From: Nocardioides bizhenqiangii | Lineage (GTDB): Bacteria; Actinomycetota; Actinomycetes; Propionibacteriales; Nocardioidaceae | DNA: 64,000 nt | Assembly (NCBI RefSeq): GCF_034661235.1 | Contig: NZ_CP141059.1 | Location: 3,843,501 to 3,907,500, forward strand | Direction of reading: 5' to 3' | Part shown: positions 8,960-19,112 of the stretch, piece after piece | Layout of the letters: each line of letters opens with the position of its first letter | Numbering within the stretch: position 1 is the stretch's first letter | Notes under the pieces: generated by a model | What the model was told of the DNA's origin: nothing | Databases searched by the model: none | What the model saw: only the letters and a program-made list of their open reading frames with translations | Program-made: the position numbers and the translations under genes

Positions 8960-9796
8960 TCAGGTCGGCTTGGACGCCGCGGCCATGCCGTAGCCGAACG
9001 TGCCCTCGCGCCACAGCGACTCCAAGATGTCGCAGGACCGCACGAACTCCTCCAGGCTGGACTCCCCTATCAGGTCGATCACCTGGTCGCGGTGCTGCTC
9101 GGCGTTGGTCCGCCACGCCTCGAACGTGGGCAGCGTCGCCTCGGTGAGGTCCTCGGCCACCTCAACGGTCAGACCGGCGTCCTCGAACCAGGACACGTAG
9201 CTGGCCAACGGTTCCATCCGCGCATCACCGAACGCGGCCCGCAGCGTCGCGAACTCCTCACGCCTGTCCCGCAGCTCCAGGAACGGGATCTCGCGGTGCC
9301 GCACGATGTCACACCACACCACGCGACCCCCCGGCGCCAGCACCCGCGCCGCCTCCGACACCAACCGGTCACGGTGCGGCATCAGGTGCGAGGACTCCAG
9401 AATCCAGACCCGGTCGAAGCTCGCGTCGGGGAACTCGTTGTCCGTTCCGTCACGCACCTCGAAGCCCACCCGGTCATCCAGTCCCGCTTCCGCGGTGCGC
9501 TCGCGGGCAATGTCGACGCCCACGCTGCTCGTGGTGATGCCGGTGACCCGCACCCCCTGTTCGGTCGCGAGGTAGCGCGCCTGCGCACCGGTGCCGCAGC
9601 CGACGTCGAGCACCCGCAGGTCCGGCTCGAACCGGGCCGCCGCGGCCATCCGCTCGGTCAGTCGGTGGGTCGCCTCGTCGAGCGGCTCGTCGGCACCCTC
9701 GAAGACCCCGTAGTGCAGCTCGGCGCCCAGCAACAAACCCCACGCCCGGGTGACCCGGTCGTAATGGTCGGCCGGCTGGTAAGAGTGCTCGGTCAT
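8960..9796 (-). CDS. SAM-dependent methyltransferase (small-molecule C/O-methyltransferase type)
   Basis: A 278-residue class I methyltransferase resembling the cyclopropane-synthase/tocopherol methyltransferase group. Motif I is VLDVGCGTGAQARYL (62-76), then GVRVTGITTSSVGVDIA and the post-I acidic site, and RVWILESSHLMPHRDRLV at motif II. Enzymes with the YGVFEG segment near residue 30 often methylate natural-product or lipid substrates. It sits between SDR and ligase (34 and 11 bases), so it probably methylates the acid or acyl intermediate handled by the ACP module. The ATG at 9796 is the natural start. Confidence 0.8.
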   Translation of the reverse strand: MTEHSYQPADHYDRVTRAWGLLLGAELHYGVFEGADEPLDEATHRLTERMAAAARFEPDLRVLDVGCGTGAQARYLATEQGVRVTGITTSSVGVDIARERTAEAGLDDRVGFEVRDGTDNEFPDASFDRVWILESSHLMPHRDRLVSEAARVLAPGGRVVWCDIVRHREIPFLELRDRREEFATLRAAFGDARMEPLASYVSWFEDAGLTVEVAEDLTEATLPTFEAWRTNAEQHRDQVIDLIGESSLEEFVRSCDILESLWREGTFGYGMAAASKPT

Positions 9797-9830
9797 GGGG
9801 CCACCTCGCGGTCGTTGCTTGTGGGTGCGG

Positions 9831-10565
9831 TCAGCACGTGAGCCCGCCGTCGACCACGAGGACCTGCCCGGTGATCCAGTCGTTGCGCTCGTCGACGAGG
9901 AACTGCACGGCGCGGGCGATGTCGTCGGGCTCACCGAGCCTGCCGGCGGGGGTGCGCCGGACGATCTGGTTGAGCTGGCCGTCGTCGAGCCCGTGGCTCA
10001 TCTCGGTCCTCAGGTAGCCCGAGGCGATGCTGTTGACCGTGATGTTGCGCGACCCGACCTCGCGGGCCAGTCCCCGGGTGAAGCCGTCGAGCGCGGCCTT
10101 GGTCGCGCCGTAGACCGTCAGCCCGCGGTAGCCGGTCTGCCCGGTGATCGAGGAGATGTTGACGATCCGCCCGCCATCGCGGGCGAGCATGTTGCGCACG
10201 ATCTGGCGGGTGAGGTGGATAGTCGCCTTCAGGTTCAGATCGATGACGGTGTCGGAGTCCTCGTCGGAGAACAGCGCGAGGATCCCGTCGCGGGCGACGC
10301 CCGCGTTGTTCACCAGAACGTCGACCGAGCCCCACTGGTCGAGGGTCGCCTTGGCGAAGAGGGTCGACTGCTCCCGATCAGCAAGATCAGCCTCCACGAA
10401 GAGGAACCGGTCGGCGTACTGAGCGCGCCACTCGCGTACGGCATCGGTCTCCGAGCGCGAGCAGGTGGCGACGCGATCGCCGGAGTCCAGGAAGGACTGG
10501 ACGATCCCGGCGCCGAGGCCCCGGCTGCCGCCGGTGACGATCACGGTCCGCGGCTGCCCCGTCAT
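9831..10565 (-). CDS. Short-chain dehydrogenase, 3-oxoacyl-ACP reductase-like (FabG type)
   Basis: A 244-residue classical SDR. The NAD(P) site is TGGSRGLG (11-18), NNAG lies at 86-89, and the catalytic tetrad is Asn111, Ser139, Tyr152 and Lys156 (YGATK). The length and the DGGLTC end match FabG-like 3-ketoacyl reductases. The ATG at 10565 overlaps the ACP copy 2 stop (ATGA), so ACP and reductase are translationally coupled; this supports an ACP-bound ketone substrate. No ketosynthase is nearby, so the keto group must come from elsewhere, or the true substrate is a sugar. Confidence 0.85.
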   Translation of the reverse strand: MTGQPRTVIVTGGSRGLGAGIVQSFLDSGDRVATCSRSETDAVREWRAQYADRFLFVEADLADREQSTLFAKATLDQWGSVDVLVNNAGVARDGILALFSDEDSDTVIDLNLKATIHLTRQIVRNMLARDGGRIVNISSITGQTGYRGLTVYGATKAALDGFTRGLAREVGSRNITVNSIASGYLRTEMSHGLDDGQLNQIVRRTPAGRLGEPDDIARAVQFLVDERNDWITGQVLVVDGGLTC

Positions 10566-10819
10566 GCGGGGGCCGTCGAACGCGACGCGTAGAAGCCCGC
10601 GATCTCCCCCACCGTGTCGGGGACGACGCCCTCGCTGAACGGGTCGGTTCCGAACTCGTCCTCCAGGATCGCCGACAGCTCGGCGGTCTGCAGCGAGTCG
10701 AGGCCCAGGCCTTCGTCACCGTGCAGCGGCGCGTCCAGCGTGACGACCACGTCACCCCGGTTCGCGGACTCGAGCAGGGACTCGACGATCTTCACGACCG
10801 AGTCTTGTACATCGTTCAC
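10562..10819 (-). CDS. Acyl carrier protein, copy 2
   Basis: An 85-residue acyl carrier protein with the attachment motif EGLGLDSLQTAEL, Ser42. The first 75 residues are nearly identical to copy 1 at 5515-5784 (differences include VVVTLDAP for VDVTLDVA and EGVV for EGRI), while the tails differ. I chose GTG 10819 over ATG 10834: the ATG lies in the GGAGG ribosome binding site (minus-strand ATGGAGG), and the GTG matches the start of copy 1. It is coupled to the SDR gene by a four-base overlap. About 40 bases upstream of both copies are also similar. Confidence 0.88.
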   Translation of the reverse strand: MNDVQDSVVKIVESLLESANRGDVVVTLDAPLHGDEGLGLDSLQTAELSAILEDEFGTDPFSEGVVPDTVGEIAGFYASRSTAPA

Positions 10820-10941
10820 AGCGGAAGCCTCCATCTCGGACTGGGCGCACGGACCTTATCAGCGCACCGGCCGACGGGAGGGCTGTATCCAACCGGTCGT
10901 CCGCAGAGCTCGGCCAGGCGGGCGTCTGCCATCGAGCGAGG

Positions 10942-11967
10942 TCAGCGCGCGACCAGCTTCCTGGCCACCTTCCAGACCGGCGGGAACGTCACGATCCTGC
11001 GCACGACCTTGCGGAGCCACAGCGGCCGGATGATCCGCTTGGCGAGCCTCGAGACCCGGCCGTCGATCCGCAGCAGGACCAGCTCCAGCTCGAGCTCGAC
11101 CTCGCGGTCGAGCGCCACCTCGGGCGGGTGGACCAGGGGGAGCTGCATCTGCTGGGCCGGCCGCGGTGTGCGGGAGGCGCGGGTGTGGGTCGCGTCCGGC
11201 CCGAAGCCGTCGTTCTCGACGAGGTAGAGCGACGGGGTGGCGCACAACCCGCCCTCCGAGATGATCGTGACCCAGAAGTGGTGGTCCCACCCGTAGTGGT
11301 CGCCGTTGGTGGTTTGCGAGACGTTGAGGAAGTGCCGTTGCCCGGCAGGCGTCGCCAGTGCGCCGTCCGCCGGCGGTGCCGGCTTGACGCGTACGGCGTC
11401 GGCGGTGCGGGGTGTGGCGTGGGCCCGCTCGGACGCGCCTTCGTGCGTCCGCGGGAAGAGCTCGCGGTGGCGGCGCCAGCGGTCGCCCCAGGTCGCCCAC
11501 CCCCAGACGCTCGCCCAGCTGCTGAAGGCGTAGCTGCGGCCGTGGAAGCGGGACTGCGGGACGCCCTTCTTGTCGCCGGAGATCAACCAGACCCGCTCGT
11601 CGTCCTGGTAGCGGTCGAGGAGCTCGGTGCAGAAGTCGAAGAACGACGGGTCGGGGATGCAGTCGTCCTCGAACACGATGGCGCGGTCCACCTGGTCGAA
11701 GACCCAGTCCAGTCCGAGCTCGACGTTCGCCTCGAGACCGAGGTTGGTGTCGGCATACCGCTTGTGGACCTTGCAGTCCCAGTCGATCTGGTCGATGAGC
11801 GCCCGGACCGCGGCGCAGGTCTCCTCGTCGGTGGCGTGGCCGGGGCGCGGACCGTCCGCGACGACGAAGACCTGGGAGGGCTCGACGCTGCGCAGAGCTC
11901 GGATCACGCGCTCGGTGACCCTTGGGCGGTTGAAGGCGATGAGGACGATCGGGACGTCAACGGCCAC
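10942..11967 (-). CDS. Glycosyltransferase, GT2/GNT-I-like (paralogue A)
   Basis: A 341-residue GT-A-fold enzyme. The N-terminal strand PIVLIAFNRP is followed by VFVVADGPRPG and by the metal-binding IVFEDDCIPDPSFF (EDD at 100-102), as in the family that includes GNT-I-like and HlpA-type transferases. Sequence after the catalytic core, with WASVWGWATWGDRW, is diagnostic of this bacterial group. It should add a sugar to the polysaccharide repeat unit on the cytoplasmic face. It overlaps the upstream paralogue by 11 bases. A 122-base gap separates it from ACP copy 2. Confidence 0.78.
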   Translation of the reverse strand: MAVDVPIVLIAFNRPRVTERVIRALRSVEPSQVFVVADGPRPGHATDEETCAAVRALIDQIDWDCKVHKRYADTNLGLEANVELGLDWVFDQVDRAIVFEDDCIPDPSFFDFCTELLDRYQDDERVWLISGDKKGVPQSRFHGRSYAFSSWASVWGWATWGDRWRRHRELFPRTHEGASERAHATPRTADAVRVKPAPPADGALATPAGQRHFLNVSQTTNGDHYGWDHHFWVTIISEGGLCATPSLYLVENDGFGPDATHTRASRTPRPAQQMQLPLVHPPEVALDREVELELELVLLRIDGRVSRLAKRIIRPLWLRKVVRRIVTFPPVWKVARKLVAR

Positions 11968-12982
11968 GTGCGGCTCCGGTTCGGCGGTCGGTGAGGCGGG
12001 AGATCACGCGCGACGCGGTCGCGGCCGCCCGGCTGTGGAGAGCCGATCGACCGATCCTGCGAAGTTGGGGGTTGGTCACGATGCCGCGCGCCCGCTGGGC
12101 CATCCCGCCACCGACCCGGCTGAGGAGCAGCTCGAGCTCGCGCTCGACCTCGACGTCCAGGGCCACCCGCTGGGGGTGGCGCAGCGGCATCGCCATCGGT
12201 GCCGGAGGCTCCAACCGGTGCTCGTAGACACCGTGGGTGGCGCCGGCGCCGAACCCGATGTTCTCGACCATGTTGACGGCGGGGGTGGCCGCGAGGCCAC
12301 CCTCGTGCAGCATCGAGAGCCACCACTGCTTGTCCCAGCCGTGCCGGACCACGTCGCCGGACGTCGCTGCCTCGGCGAAGTGCCGTCGACCACCGCGGGT
12401 GACGAGCAGGTCCTCCCGCGGTACGACGGGCGCGGTCCGGACCGGCGCGAGTCCGTCCGGGCCCGCGTGGGACCTCGGGAAGAGCGCGCGGTGGCGGTGC
12501 CACCGATCGGCCCACGTCGCCCATCCCCAGACGCTCGCCCATGCGGCGAACCGGTAGCTGTCGCTGTCGAACAGGCGGGACGGCACCAGGAGGGAGTTCC
12601 CGGCGATCTGCCACACCCGGGTGTCGTCGCGGTAGCGGTCGAGGAGCTGGGTGGCGTACTCGAAGAAAGTGGGATCGGCGACGCAGTCGTCCTCGAGGAC
12701 GATCGCTTCGGAGACCTGGCTGAAGACCCAGTCGAGGCCGGTCTCGACAGTGCCCTCGCACCCGACGTTCCGCTCGCTGTAGCGGCGGTGCACCTCGCAC
12801 GGCCAGTCGACGCCATCCATCACCTGCCTCACCTCGGCACACAAGGCGGCGTCCGCGGGGTGGTCGTCGCGCGGCCCGTCGGCGATGAGGAAGAGAGTCT
12901 CGGGCCGGCTCGCCCGGACGGCCTCGAGGGTGCGCCGGGTCAGCTGAGGGCGGTTGAAGCCCACCAGTGCGACAGAGGTCAT
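11957..12982 (-). CDS. Glycosyltransferase, GT2/GNT-I-like (paralogue B)
   Basis: A 341-residue paralogue of the next gene, the same length and colinear throughout: SVALVGFNRPQLTRRTLEAV, LFLIADGPRDD, IVLEDDCVADPTFF (EDD 97-99) and WASVWGWATWADRWHRHRAL. The pair probably arose by tandem duplication and then diverged to use different donors or acceptors. The ATG at 12982 lies 13 bases after the acyltransferase stop; its 3' end overlaps paralogue A by 11 bases. Donor and acceptor sugars cannot be predicted from the sequence. Confidence 0.78.
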   Translation of the reverse strand: MTSVALVGFNRPQLTRRTLEAVRASRPETLFLIADGPRDDHPADAALCAEVRQVMDGVDWPCEVHRRYSERNVGCEGTVETGLDWVFSQVSEAIVLEDDCVADPTFFEYATQLLDRYRDDTRVWQIAGNSLLVPSRLFDSDSYRFAAWASVWGWATWADRWHRHRALFPRSHAGPDGLAPVRTAPVVPREDLLVTRGGRRHFAEAATSGDVVRHGWDKQWWLSMLHEGGLAATPAVNMVENIGFGAGATHGVYEHRLEPPAPMAMPLRHPQRVALDVEVERELELLLSRVGGGMAQRARGIVTNPQLRRIGRSALHSRAAATASRVISRLTDRRTGAARGR

Positions 12983-12995
12983 GGGAGGTCGTCCT

Positions 12996-13592
12996 TCAGT
13001 CGCCAGGCCGGGTCAGGTCGCTCTGGGCGATCAGGTCGAGCTCCTCCTCGGTCAGCTTCCGCACGACTCGCGCGGGTGAGCCCATGGCGACGCAGCGCGG
13101 CGGGACATCCTTCACGACGAACGACTGGGCACCGATGAACGCTTCGTCGCCGATCGTGAGTGCCCCCAGGACGATGCTGTCCAGCGCGATCGTGACGTTG
13201 TTGCCGATGGTCGGCCAGCCCGCCATGGAGAGTGGGCCGCCGCGGCCGGTGTCGCCGCCGATGCTGACGCCATGGCTGATCCGGGCGTTCCGACCGATCC
13301 GGACTCCCTCGGCGATGAGGATCTTCTGGCTGTGGACGAGACACAGGCCGGGCCCGATCTCGGCGGCGGGGTGGATCTCGGTGCCGCCCCACACGACGGC
13401 CGCGCTGCGCAGGAGGAACGAGAACGGCCGCGTCAGCCGGTTCCGGTAGAGCACGTGGCTGATCCGGTACATGACCACGACCTGCACGGCCGGGGAGGCG
13501 AGCGCCTTGCCGATCACCTTGGCCCAGTAGCTCAGCTTCGGCTGCCGAGGGTCGACGTGCACACGCATGTCAGCGAGCATCAAGCTCAGCAC
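12996..13592 (-). CDS. Serine O-acetyltransferase-type acyltransferase (CysE-like, glycan context)
   Basis: A 198-residue hexapeptide acyltransferase. HPAAEIGPGLCLVHSQKILI, RISHGVSIGGDTG and PTIGNNVTIALDSIVLGALT form the beta-helix core and PARVVRKLTEEE closes it, as in short CysE proteins. The cysteine-biosynthetic CysE normally has a larger N-terminal helical domain; here only about 60 residues precede the helix. In this locus it more likely O-acetylates a sugar. GTG 13592 is preferred because the minus strand has AAAGGAAG eight bases upstream; this makes it overlap the polymerase gene by 23 bases. Confidence 0.75.
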   Translation of the reverse strand: MLSLMLADMRVHVDPRQPKLSYWAKVIGKALASPAVQVVVMYRISHVLYRNRLTRPFSFLLRSAAVVWGGTEIHPAAEIGPGLCLVHSQKILIAEGVRIGRNARISHGVSIGGDTGRGGPLSMAGWPTIGNNVTIALDSIVLGALTIGDEAFIGAQSFVVKDVPPRCVAMGSPARVVRKLTEEELDLIAQSDLTRPGD

Positions 13593-14877
13593 CGGGCACT
13601 TCCTTTCTCGTTGCGACGGGGTCGCCGCCTGTCGTCGGACTGGCCCGTCGTTGGCGCGCCACCGTCACTGCCGGGAGGATCGCCAGCGCCATCGGCACCA
13701 CGATGGTGCGGTCGGTGAGGCCCGGCACCGCCGGGCCGATGACGATGAGGACCCACGCGATGTAGGAGAGCCGGCGCAGCGGATGGGTGCCGAGCACGGG
13801 ACGCGCGAACACGAACAGGACGGCGAGGTAGGCGACCAGGCCGAACACCCCGACGCCCACCGCGACCTCGAGGAAGAGGTTGTGGACCAGGCCCACGTTG
13901 GCGTCGAAGCCCGTGCCGAAGAGCGGGTTCTGCGCGAAGCGCTCGAGGCCGTAGTCGAGGCCCTCGGACCGTTCACTGTCAGCGCTGCGCGCTGTCGCGT
14001 CGCCGACCAGACGGGTCAGCGAGCTGCCCTCGCCGGTGGCACTCACGGCGTACGGCAGGAAGGCGACGCTGACGCAGGCGGCCACGGCGAGGCCGACCGC
14101 CGCGAGCGCGGACCGCTCGACGACCGGCACCAGCAGGATGATCGCGGCCACGACGACGGTCGCCGCACGGCTGCCGCTCATGATCACCGCAGCGATGCCG
14201 CCCAGAGCGATGACGACCAGCACCGCGCGCACCCGCCAGTCCCGGTAGTGCGGCAGGAGATAGAGGATGATCGCCACCGCGACCACGCCGCCCATGCCGA
14301 ACGCGTTGGCGTGGTGGGCGAGACCGTCGTAGCGGTCGTTGACGAGCGGGCCCTCGGCCAGCGCCTTGAGGAGACTCGCCGTCTGACCGGCCAGGTAGCA
14401 CCAGAGCAGGAAGTCGATCGTGGCGCGGGCCGGCTGCCACCACGCGATGAAGATCGGGAAGAACCCGAGGTAGAAGATCAGGACGGCCATGAAGAGCAGG
14501 GCCCCGATCGGCTCCACGTTCACGACGGCGCTCCGCAGACCGAAGACCGCGAGGGCACCGAGGCCGACCAGGTAGAGCATCGGCACCCGGAGCTCGTGCG
14601 TGAGGACCGAGGGCAGGAGGAGCAGCACACCGAGGAGGACCAGCAGGTCGGTGGGGTTGGCGCCCTGGGTGTCGATGATCCCGCGATACATCGGCGCGGT
14701 CGCGAAGGCCCCGCCGAGCACGAGGACCGCCGTGCGCTCCCTGCCCAGGATCGCGAACAGGAACGCCATGACGGCGACGGCCAGCCCGAGGGCCGCATAC
14801 CGGAGGCCGAGGGTCGCGCCGGCCGCGAGCGCACCCGCCAGCAGCACCAGTACGGCGGTGACCACCCGACTGTCCAT
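13570..14877 (-). CDS. O-antigen polymerase/ligase-like membrane protein (Wzy/WaaL superfamily)
   Basis: A 435-residue protein with about 11-12 hydrophobic segments and one larger periplasmic-type loop near residues 310-350 (GEGSSLTRLVGDATAR through PLFGTGFDANVGLVHNLFLE). The motif GTGF...HNLFLE is the Wzy_C signature of O-antigen ligases and polymerases, with the His in HNLF. It probably polymerises repeat units or transfers the chain to its anchor outside the membrane. ATG 14877 has a strong GGGAGGTGA ribosome binding site seven bases upstream, overlapping the gmd stop region. The C-terminal 30 residues are basic and cytosolic. Confidence 0.8.
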   Translation of the reverse strand: MDSRVVTAVLVLLAGALAAGATLGLRYAALGLAVAVMAFLFAILGRERTAVLVLGGAFATAPMYRGIIDTQGANPTDLLVLLGVLLLLPSVLTHELRVPMLYLVGLGALAVFGLRSAVVNVEPIGALLFMAVLIFYLGFFPIFIAWWQPARATIDFLLWCYLAGQTASLLKALAEGPLVNDRYDGLAHHANAFGMGGVVAVAIILYLLPHYRDWRVRAVLVVIALGGIAAVIMSGSRAATVVVAAIILLVPVVERSALAAVGLAVAACVSVAFLPYAVSATGEGSSLTRLVGDATARSADSERSEGLDYGLERFAQNPLFGTGFDANVGLVHNLFLEVAVGVGVFGLVAYLAVLFVFARPVLGTHPLRRLSYIAWVLIVIGPAVPGLTDRTIVVPMALAILPAVTVARQRRASPTTGGDPVATRKEVPGAELDAR

Positions 14878-14882
14878 GGTCG

Positions 14883-15869
14883 TCACCTCCCGAGGAGTCG
14901 ACTCATCTGCTCGATGTCGGCGTCGACCATGAGCCGGGCGAGTCCCTCGGCCTCGGTCTCCGGCTTCCAGCCGAGCACCTCGCGGGCCTTGCTGGCGTCG
15001 CCGACCAGGGCGTCGACCTCGGTGGGTCGCTCGTAGGCCTGGTTGTGGCGGACGTGGTCCTGCCAGTCCAGTCCGGCGTGCGAGAACGCGTAGTCGAGGA
15101 ACTCCCGCACGGTGGTGCCGATCCCGGTCGCGAGCACGTAGTCCTGCGGCTGGTCGTGCTGCAGCATCCGCCACATGCCCTCGACGTACTCCTTGGCATA
15201 GCCCCAGTCGCGGACCGCGTCGAGGTTGCCGAGGGTCAGGTGGTCGGTGACGCCGAGCTTGATCGCCGCCACACCCAGGGTGATCTTGCGCGTCACGAAG
15301 CTCTCACCGCGCCGCGGCGACTCGTGGTTGAAGAGGATGCCGGAGACGGCGAAGAGGTCGTAGGCCTCGCGGTAGTTGACCGTCACCCAGTGCGCGTAGA
15401 GCTTGGCCGCACCGTACGGCGAACGCGGGTAGAAGGTCGTGTTCTCGTGCTGGGGCGGCGGCGTCCCGCCGAACATCTCCGACGTCGAGGCCTGGTAGAA
15501 GCGGCAGTCGATCTTCGCCGCGCGGATCGCCTCGAGCAGCCGCAGGGTGCCGGTCGCGTCGGTCGAGGCGGTGTACTCCGGCATCTCGAACGAGACCTTC
15601 ACGTGGCTCTGCGCACCCAGGTTGTAGACCTCGTGCGGCGTGATCTCGCGGATCAGGTTGACCAGGCTGACGCCGTCGGTCAGGTCGCCGTAGTGGAGGT
15701 GGAGCATCGACTCCTCGTGGAGGTGGTCGATCCGGCTGCGGTTGAGCGTCGACGCGCGCCGCACCAGTCCGTGCACCTCGTAGCCCTTGCCGAGCAGGAG
15801 CTCGGCGAGGTAGGAGCCGTCCTGGCCGGTGATCCCGGTGATCAGCGCGCGCTTCGTCACGCGGGTCAC
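14883..15869 (-). CDS. gmd: GDP-mannose 4,6-dehydratase
   Basis: A 328-residue extended SDR that converts GDP-mannose to GDP-4-keto-6-deoxymannose. The NADP site is [17 protein letters not shown], then [22 protein letters not shown], the catalytic STSEMFGG and [10 protein letters not shown] (Tyr-x3-Lys), [16 protein letters not shown] and [13 protein letters not shown], all standard for Gmd. Its length equals typical bacterial Gmd. GTG 15869 or 15860 can start it. It is the first gene of the minus-strand glycan series; only 59 bases separate it from the divergent GT4 gene, so both promoters lie there. Confidence 0.93.
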   Translation of the reverse strand: MTRVTKRALITGITGQDGSYLAELLLGKGYEVHGLVRRASTLNRSRIDHLHEESMLHLHYGDLTDGVSLVNLIREITPHEVYNLGAQSHVKVSFEMPEYTASTDATGTLRLLEAIRAAKIDCRFYQASTSEMFGGTPPPQHENTTFYPRSPYGAAKLYAHWVTVNYREAYDLFAVSGILFNHESPRRGESFVTRKITLGVAAIKLGVTDHLTLGNLDAVRDWGYAKEYVEGMWRMLQHDQPQDYVLATGIGTTVREFLDYAFSHAGLDWQDHVRHNQAYERPTEVDALVGDASKAREVLGWKPETEAEGLARLMVDADIEQMSRLLGR

Positions 15870-15928
15870 CGTATACGGCGGATAAGGTGCACGCGCTTCG
15901 AGTCCGCAACAAAGGAGGGTCCGCCCGC

Positions 15929-17002
15929 ATGCACCTGGTCGTGGACGCGGTCGCCGTCCGTCCCGGCAGCGCCGCGATCGTGATCGAGCACCTGCTCCGC
16001 GGGTGGCGGGAGGCGGCCCCCGACGACCGGGTGACGGTCCTTGCCGACGGGGCCGGCCCGGCGTTCGCCGTGCCCGACCCCTACGACGTCGTCACGGTGC
16101 GCTCCCCCGCCGTCGGCCCGGTCGGCGCGGCGTGGCTGCGCTCCTGGGGCGTACGACGCGCGGCCCGTGCGCTGCGGCCGGACGCCGTCCTGTCGGCGGT
16201 GCCGGCCACCGGCCTGGCGGGGTACGGGGCCCGGCGCGGACTCATCCTCTACGACTTGCGGCACGAGCTGCGACCGCACCAGTTCTCGTGGCGTACCCGG
16301 CTCTCGCGCCGGTTGTCGTGGGGCTGGACGATGAGCCGGTCCGACGGCATCTACACGATCTCCGAGCGCACCCTGACCGACCTCCGGGACCGTCACCCAC
16401 GGCTCGCGCGGCTCGGAGTCGCCGCACAGCTGGGCGCGGACCACGTCGATGACTGGCCGACGGTCGCGACGGTCCAGGAGGCGCCGTACGCACTGGCATT
16501 CGGGCACTTCGCGAACAAGAACGTCGACGCCGTGATCGAGGGGTGGGCGCAGTACTGCCGGACCGCCGACCCTTCTCCAGGCTCAGGGCGAGCCTGGCGG
16601 CTCCGCCTTGTGGGCATGGGGTCGGCCGACCGCGCCGCCGCCCGTGAGCGGGTGGCCGCGCTCGGCGTGGCCGACCGGGTCGAGCTGATGCCGTGGCTCG
16701 ACGACGCCGCATTCCAGGAGTGCTTCGCCGGCGCCGGGCTGGTGATCTTCCCGTCCGACTTCGAGGGGTTCGGCCTCCCCGCCATCGAGGCGATGCGACT
16801 CGGCATCCCGGTCGTCGTGTCCGACGACCCGGCGCTGGCGGAGGTCACCGGTGGACATGCTGCCGTCGCCCGGTCGACCGCGCCCGCGGACCTCGCGGCG
16901 GCGGTCACCACGGCGCTGCAGCACACCCCGGAGCAGCTCGATGCCGGCCGCCGGTTCACCGACGGCTTCTCCTGGCGCCGCACGGCGGGCGTCGTGCGTG
17001 CG

Positions 17003-17020
<18 letters not shown>
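15929..17020 (+). CDS. Glycosyltransferase family 4
   Basis: A 363-residue GT-B enzyme. The C-terminal donor half has the GT4 E-x7-E motif in [19 protein letters not shown], preceded by [22 protein letters not shown] 15929 is chosen over an upstream in-frame ATG because AAAGGAGGGT (15911-15920) is an ideal ribosome binding site eight bases before it. Residues 224-237 ([14 protein letters not shown]) follow a stretch that looks like a local insertion. It probably adds mannose or a derived 6-deoxy sugar, inferred from the GDP-mannose enzymes on both sides. Its stop overlaps the convergent dehydratase gene by 18 bases. Confidence 0.85.
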
Positions 17021-18001
<981 letters not shown>

Positions 18002-18128
18002 GGGCGGCAGCCTAGTGACACGGTCCGAGCGGGACTCACAATGTGTCGTTTTGTCACATCGGCCAGAGCCAGATGACAGAGTTGGGCCCGATTCTTGGGG
18101 GCCGGACGATGAGAGTGGGTTTATCTAG

Positions 18129-19112
18129 ATGTCTAGTCGATCTGTCGACGTTGTCGTAGCCGGTGGTGGCGGGTTCATCGGCGGCCACCTGGTGGCCAAC
18201 CTGCTGGCGCAGGGCAAGTCCGTCCGCTCGGTGGACGTCAAGCCGAGCGCCGAGTGGTACCAGGTGCACCCCGACGCCGACAACGTCCAGAGCGACCTGT
18301 CGCTGCGCGAGAACGCCTTCGCGGCGACCGAGGGCGCGGGCGAGGTCTACATGCTCGCGGCCGACATGGGCGGCATGGGCTTCATCGAGAACAACAAGGC
18401 CCTCTGCATGCTCTCGGTGCTGACCAGCACCCACATGCTGCAGGCCGCGCAGGAGCACGACGTCGAGCGGTTCTTCTACTCCTCGTCCGCGTGCGTCTAC
18501 GCCGCCGACAAGCAGACCGACACGGACGTCACCGCGCTCAGCGAGGCGGACGCCTACCCCGCCATGCCCGAGGACGGGTACGGCTGGGAGAAGCTGTTCA
18601 CCGAGCGGATGTGTCGGCACTTCCGCGAGGACTTCGGGCTCGAGACCCGCGTGGCCCGCTACCACAACGTCTACGGCCCGGAGGGCACGTGGACCGGTGG
18701 CCGCGAGAAGGCGCCGGCCGCGGTGTGCCGCAAGATCGCCACGGCTGCCCTCACCGGCGACCACAGCATCGAGATCTGGGGCGACGGCGAGCAGACCCGC
18801 AGCTTCATGTACATCGACGACTGCCTGCGCGGCTCCCAGATGATCCTCGCCTCCGACCACCTCGAGCCGATCAACCTCGGCAGCTCCGAGCTGGTCTCGA
18901 TCAACCAGCTCGTCGACATCGTCGAGGGCATCGCGGGCATCAGGTGCGAGCGCAACTACAAGCTCGACGCACCCCAGGGCGTGCGCGGCCGCAACTCCGA
19001 CAACACGGTGATCAACGAGGTCTTCGGCTGGGAGCCGTCGATCAGCCTGGCCGACGGCCTTGCCCGGACCTACGCGTGGGTCTACGACCAGGTCAAGCGC
19101 GACTTGGGTTGA
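18129..19112 (+). CDS. GDP-mannose 3,5-epimerase-like NAD-dependent epimerase
   Basis: A 327-residue extended SDR. GGGGFIGGHLVANLL is the NAD site; LAADMGGMGFIENNKA, FFYSSSACVYAADKQ and EDGYGWEKLFTERMC (Tyr-x3-Lys) are characteristic of the GME group, which interconverts GDP-D-mannose with GDP-L-galactose/gulose, or acts on GDP-heptose. RYHNVYGPEGTWTGGREKAP is also typical. With two GMD-type enzymes next door it points to unusual GDP-hexoses in the glycan. TTTATCTAG directly before the ATG could be a -10 element, with transcription starting at or near the start codon; this is weak. Confidence 0.85.
   Translation: MSSRSVDVVVAGGGGFIGGHLVANLLAQGKSVRSVDVKPSAEWYQVHPDADNVQSDLSLRENAFAATEGAGEVYMLAADMGGMGFIENNKALCMLSVLTSTHMLQAAQEHDVERFFYSSSACVYAADKQTDTDVTALSEADAYPAMPEDGYGWEKLFTERMCRHFREDFGLETRVARYHNVYGPEGTWTGGREKAPAAVCRKIATAALTGDHSIEIWGDGEQTRSFMYIDDCLRGSQMILASDHLEPINLGSSELVSINQLVDIVEGIAGIRCERNYKLDAPQGVRGRNSDNTVINEVFGWEPSISLADGLARTYAWVYDQVKRDLG

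Noticed and set aside
13567..15036. Long plus-strand open frame opposite the polymerase gene
   Set aside because: High GC leaves antisense frames open; the polymerase on the minus strand has membrane helices and a HNLFLE motif, while this frame is Arg/His-rich with no domain.
3300..15869. PKS or NRPS biosynthetic cluster
   Set aside because: ACPs, SDR and ligase are present but no ketosynthase, acyltransferase domain of the FabD type, or condensation domain is seen.
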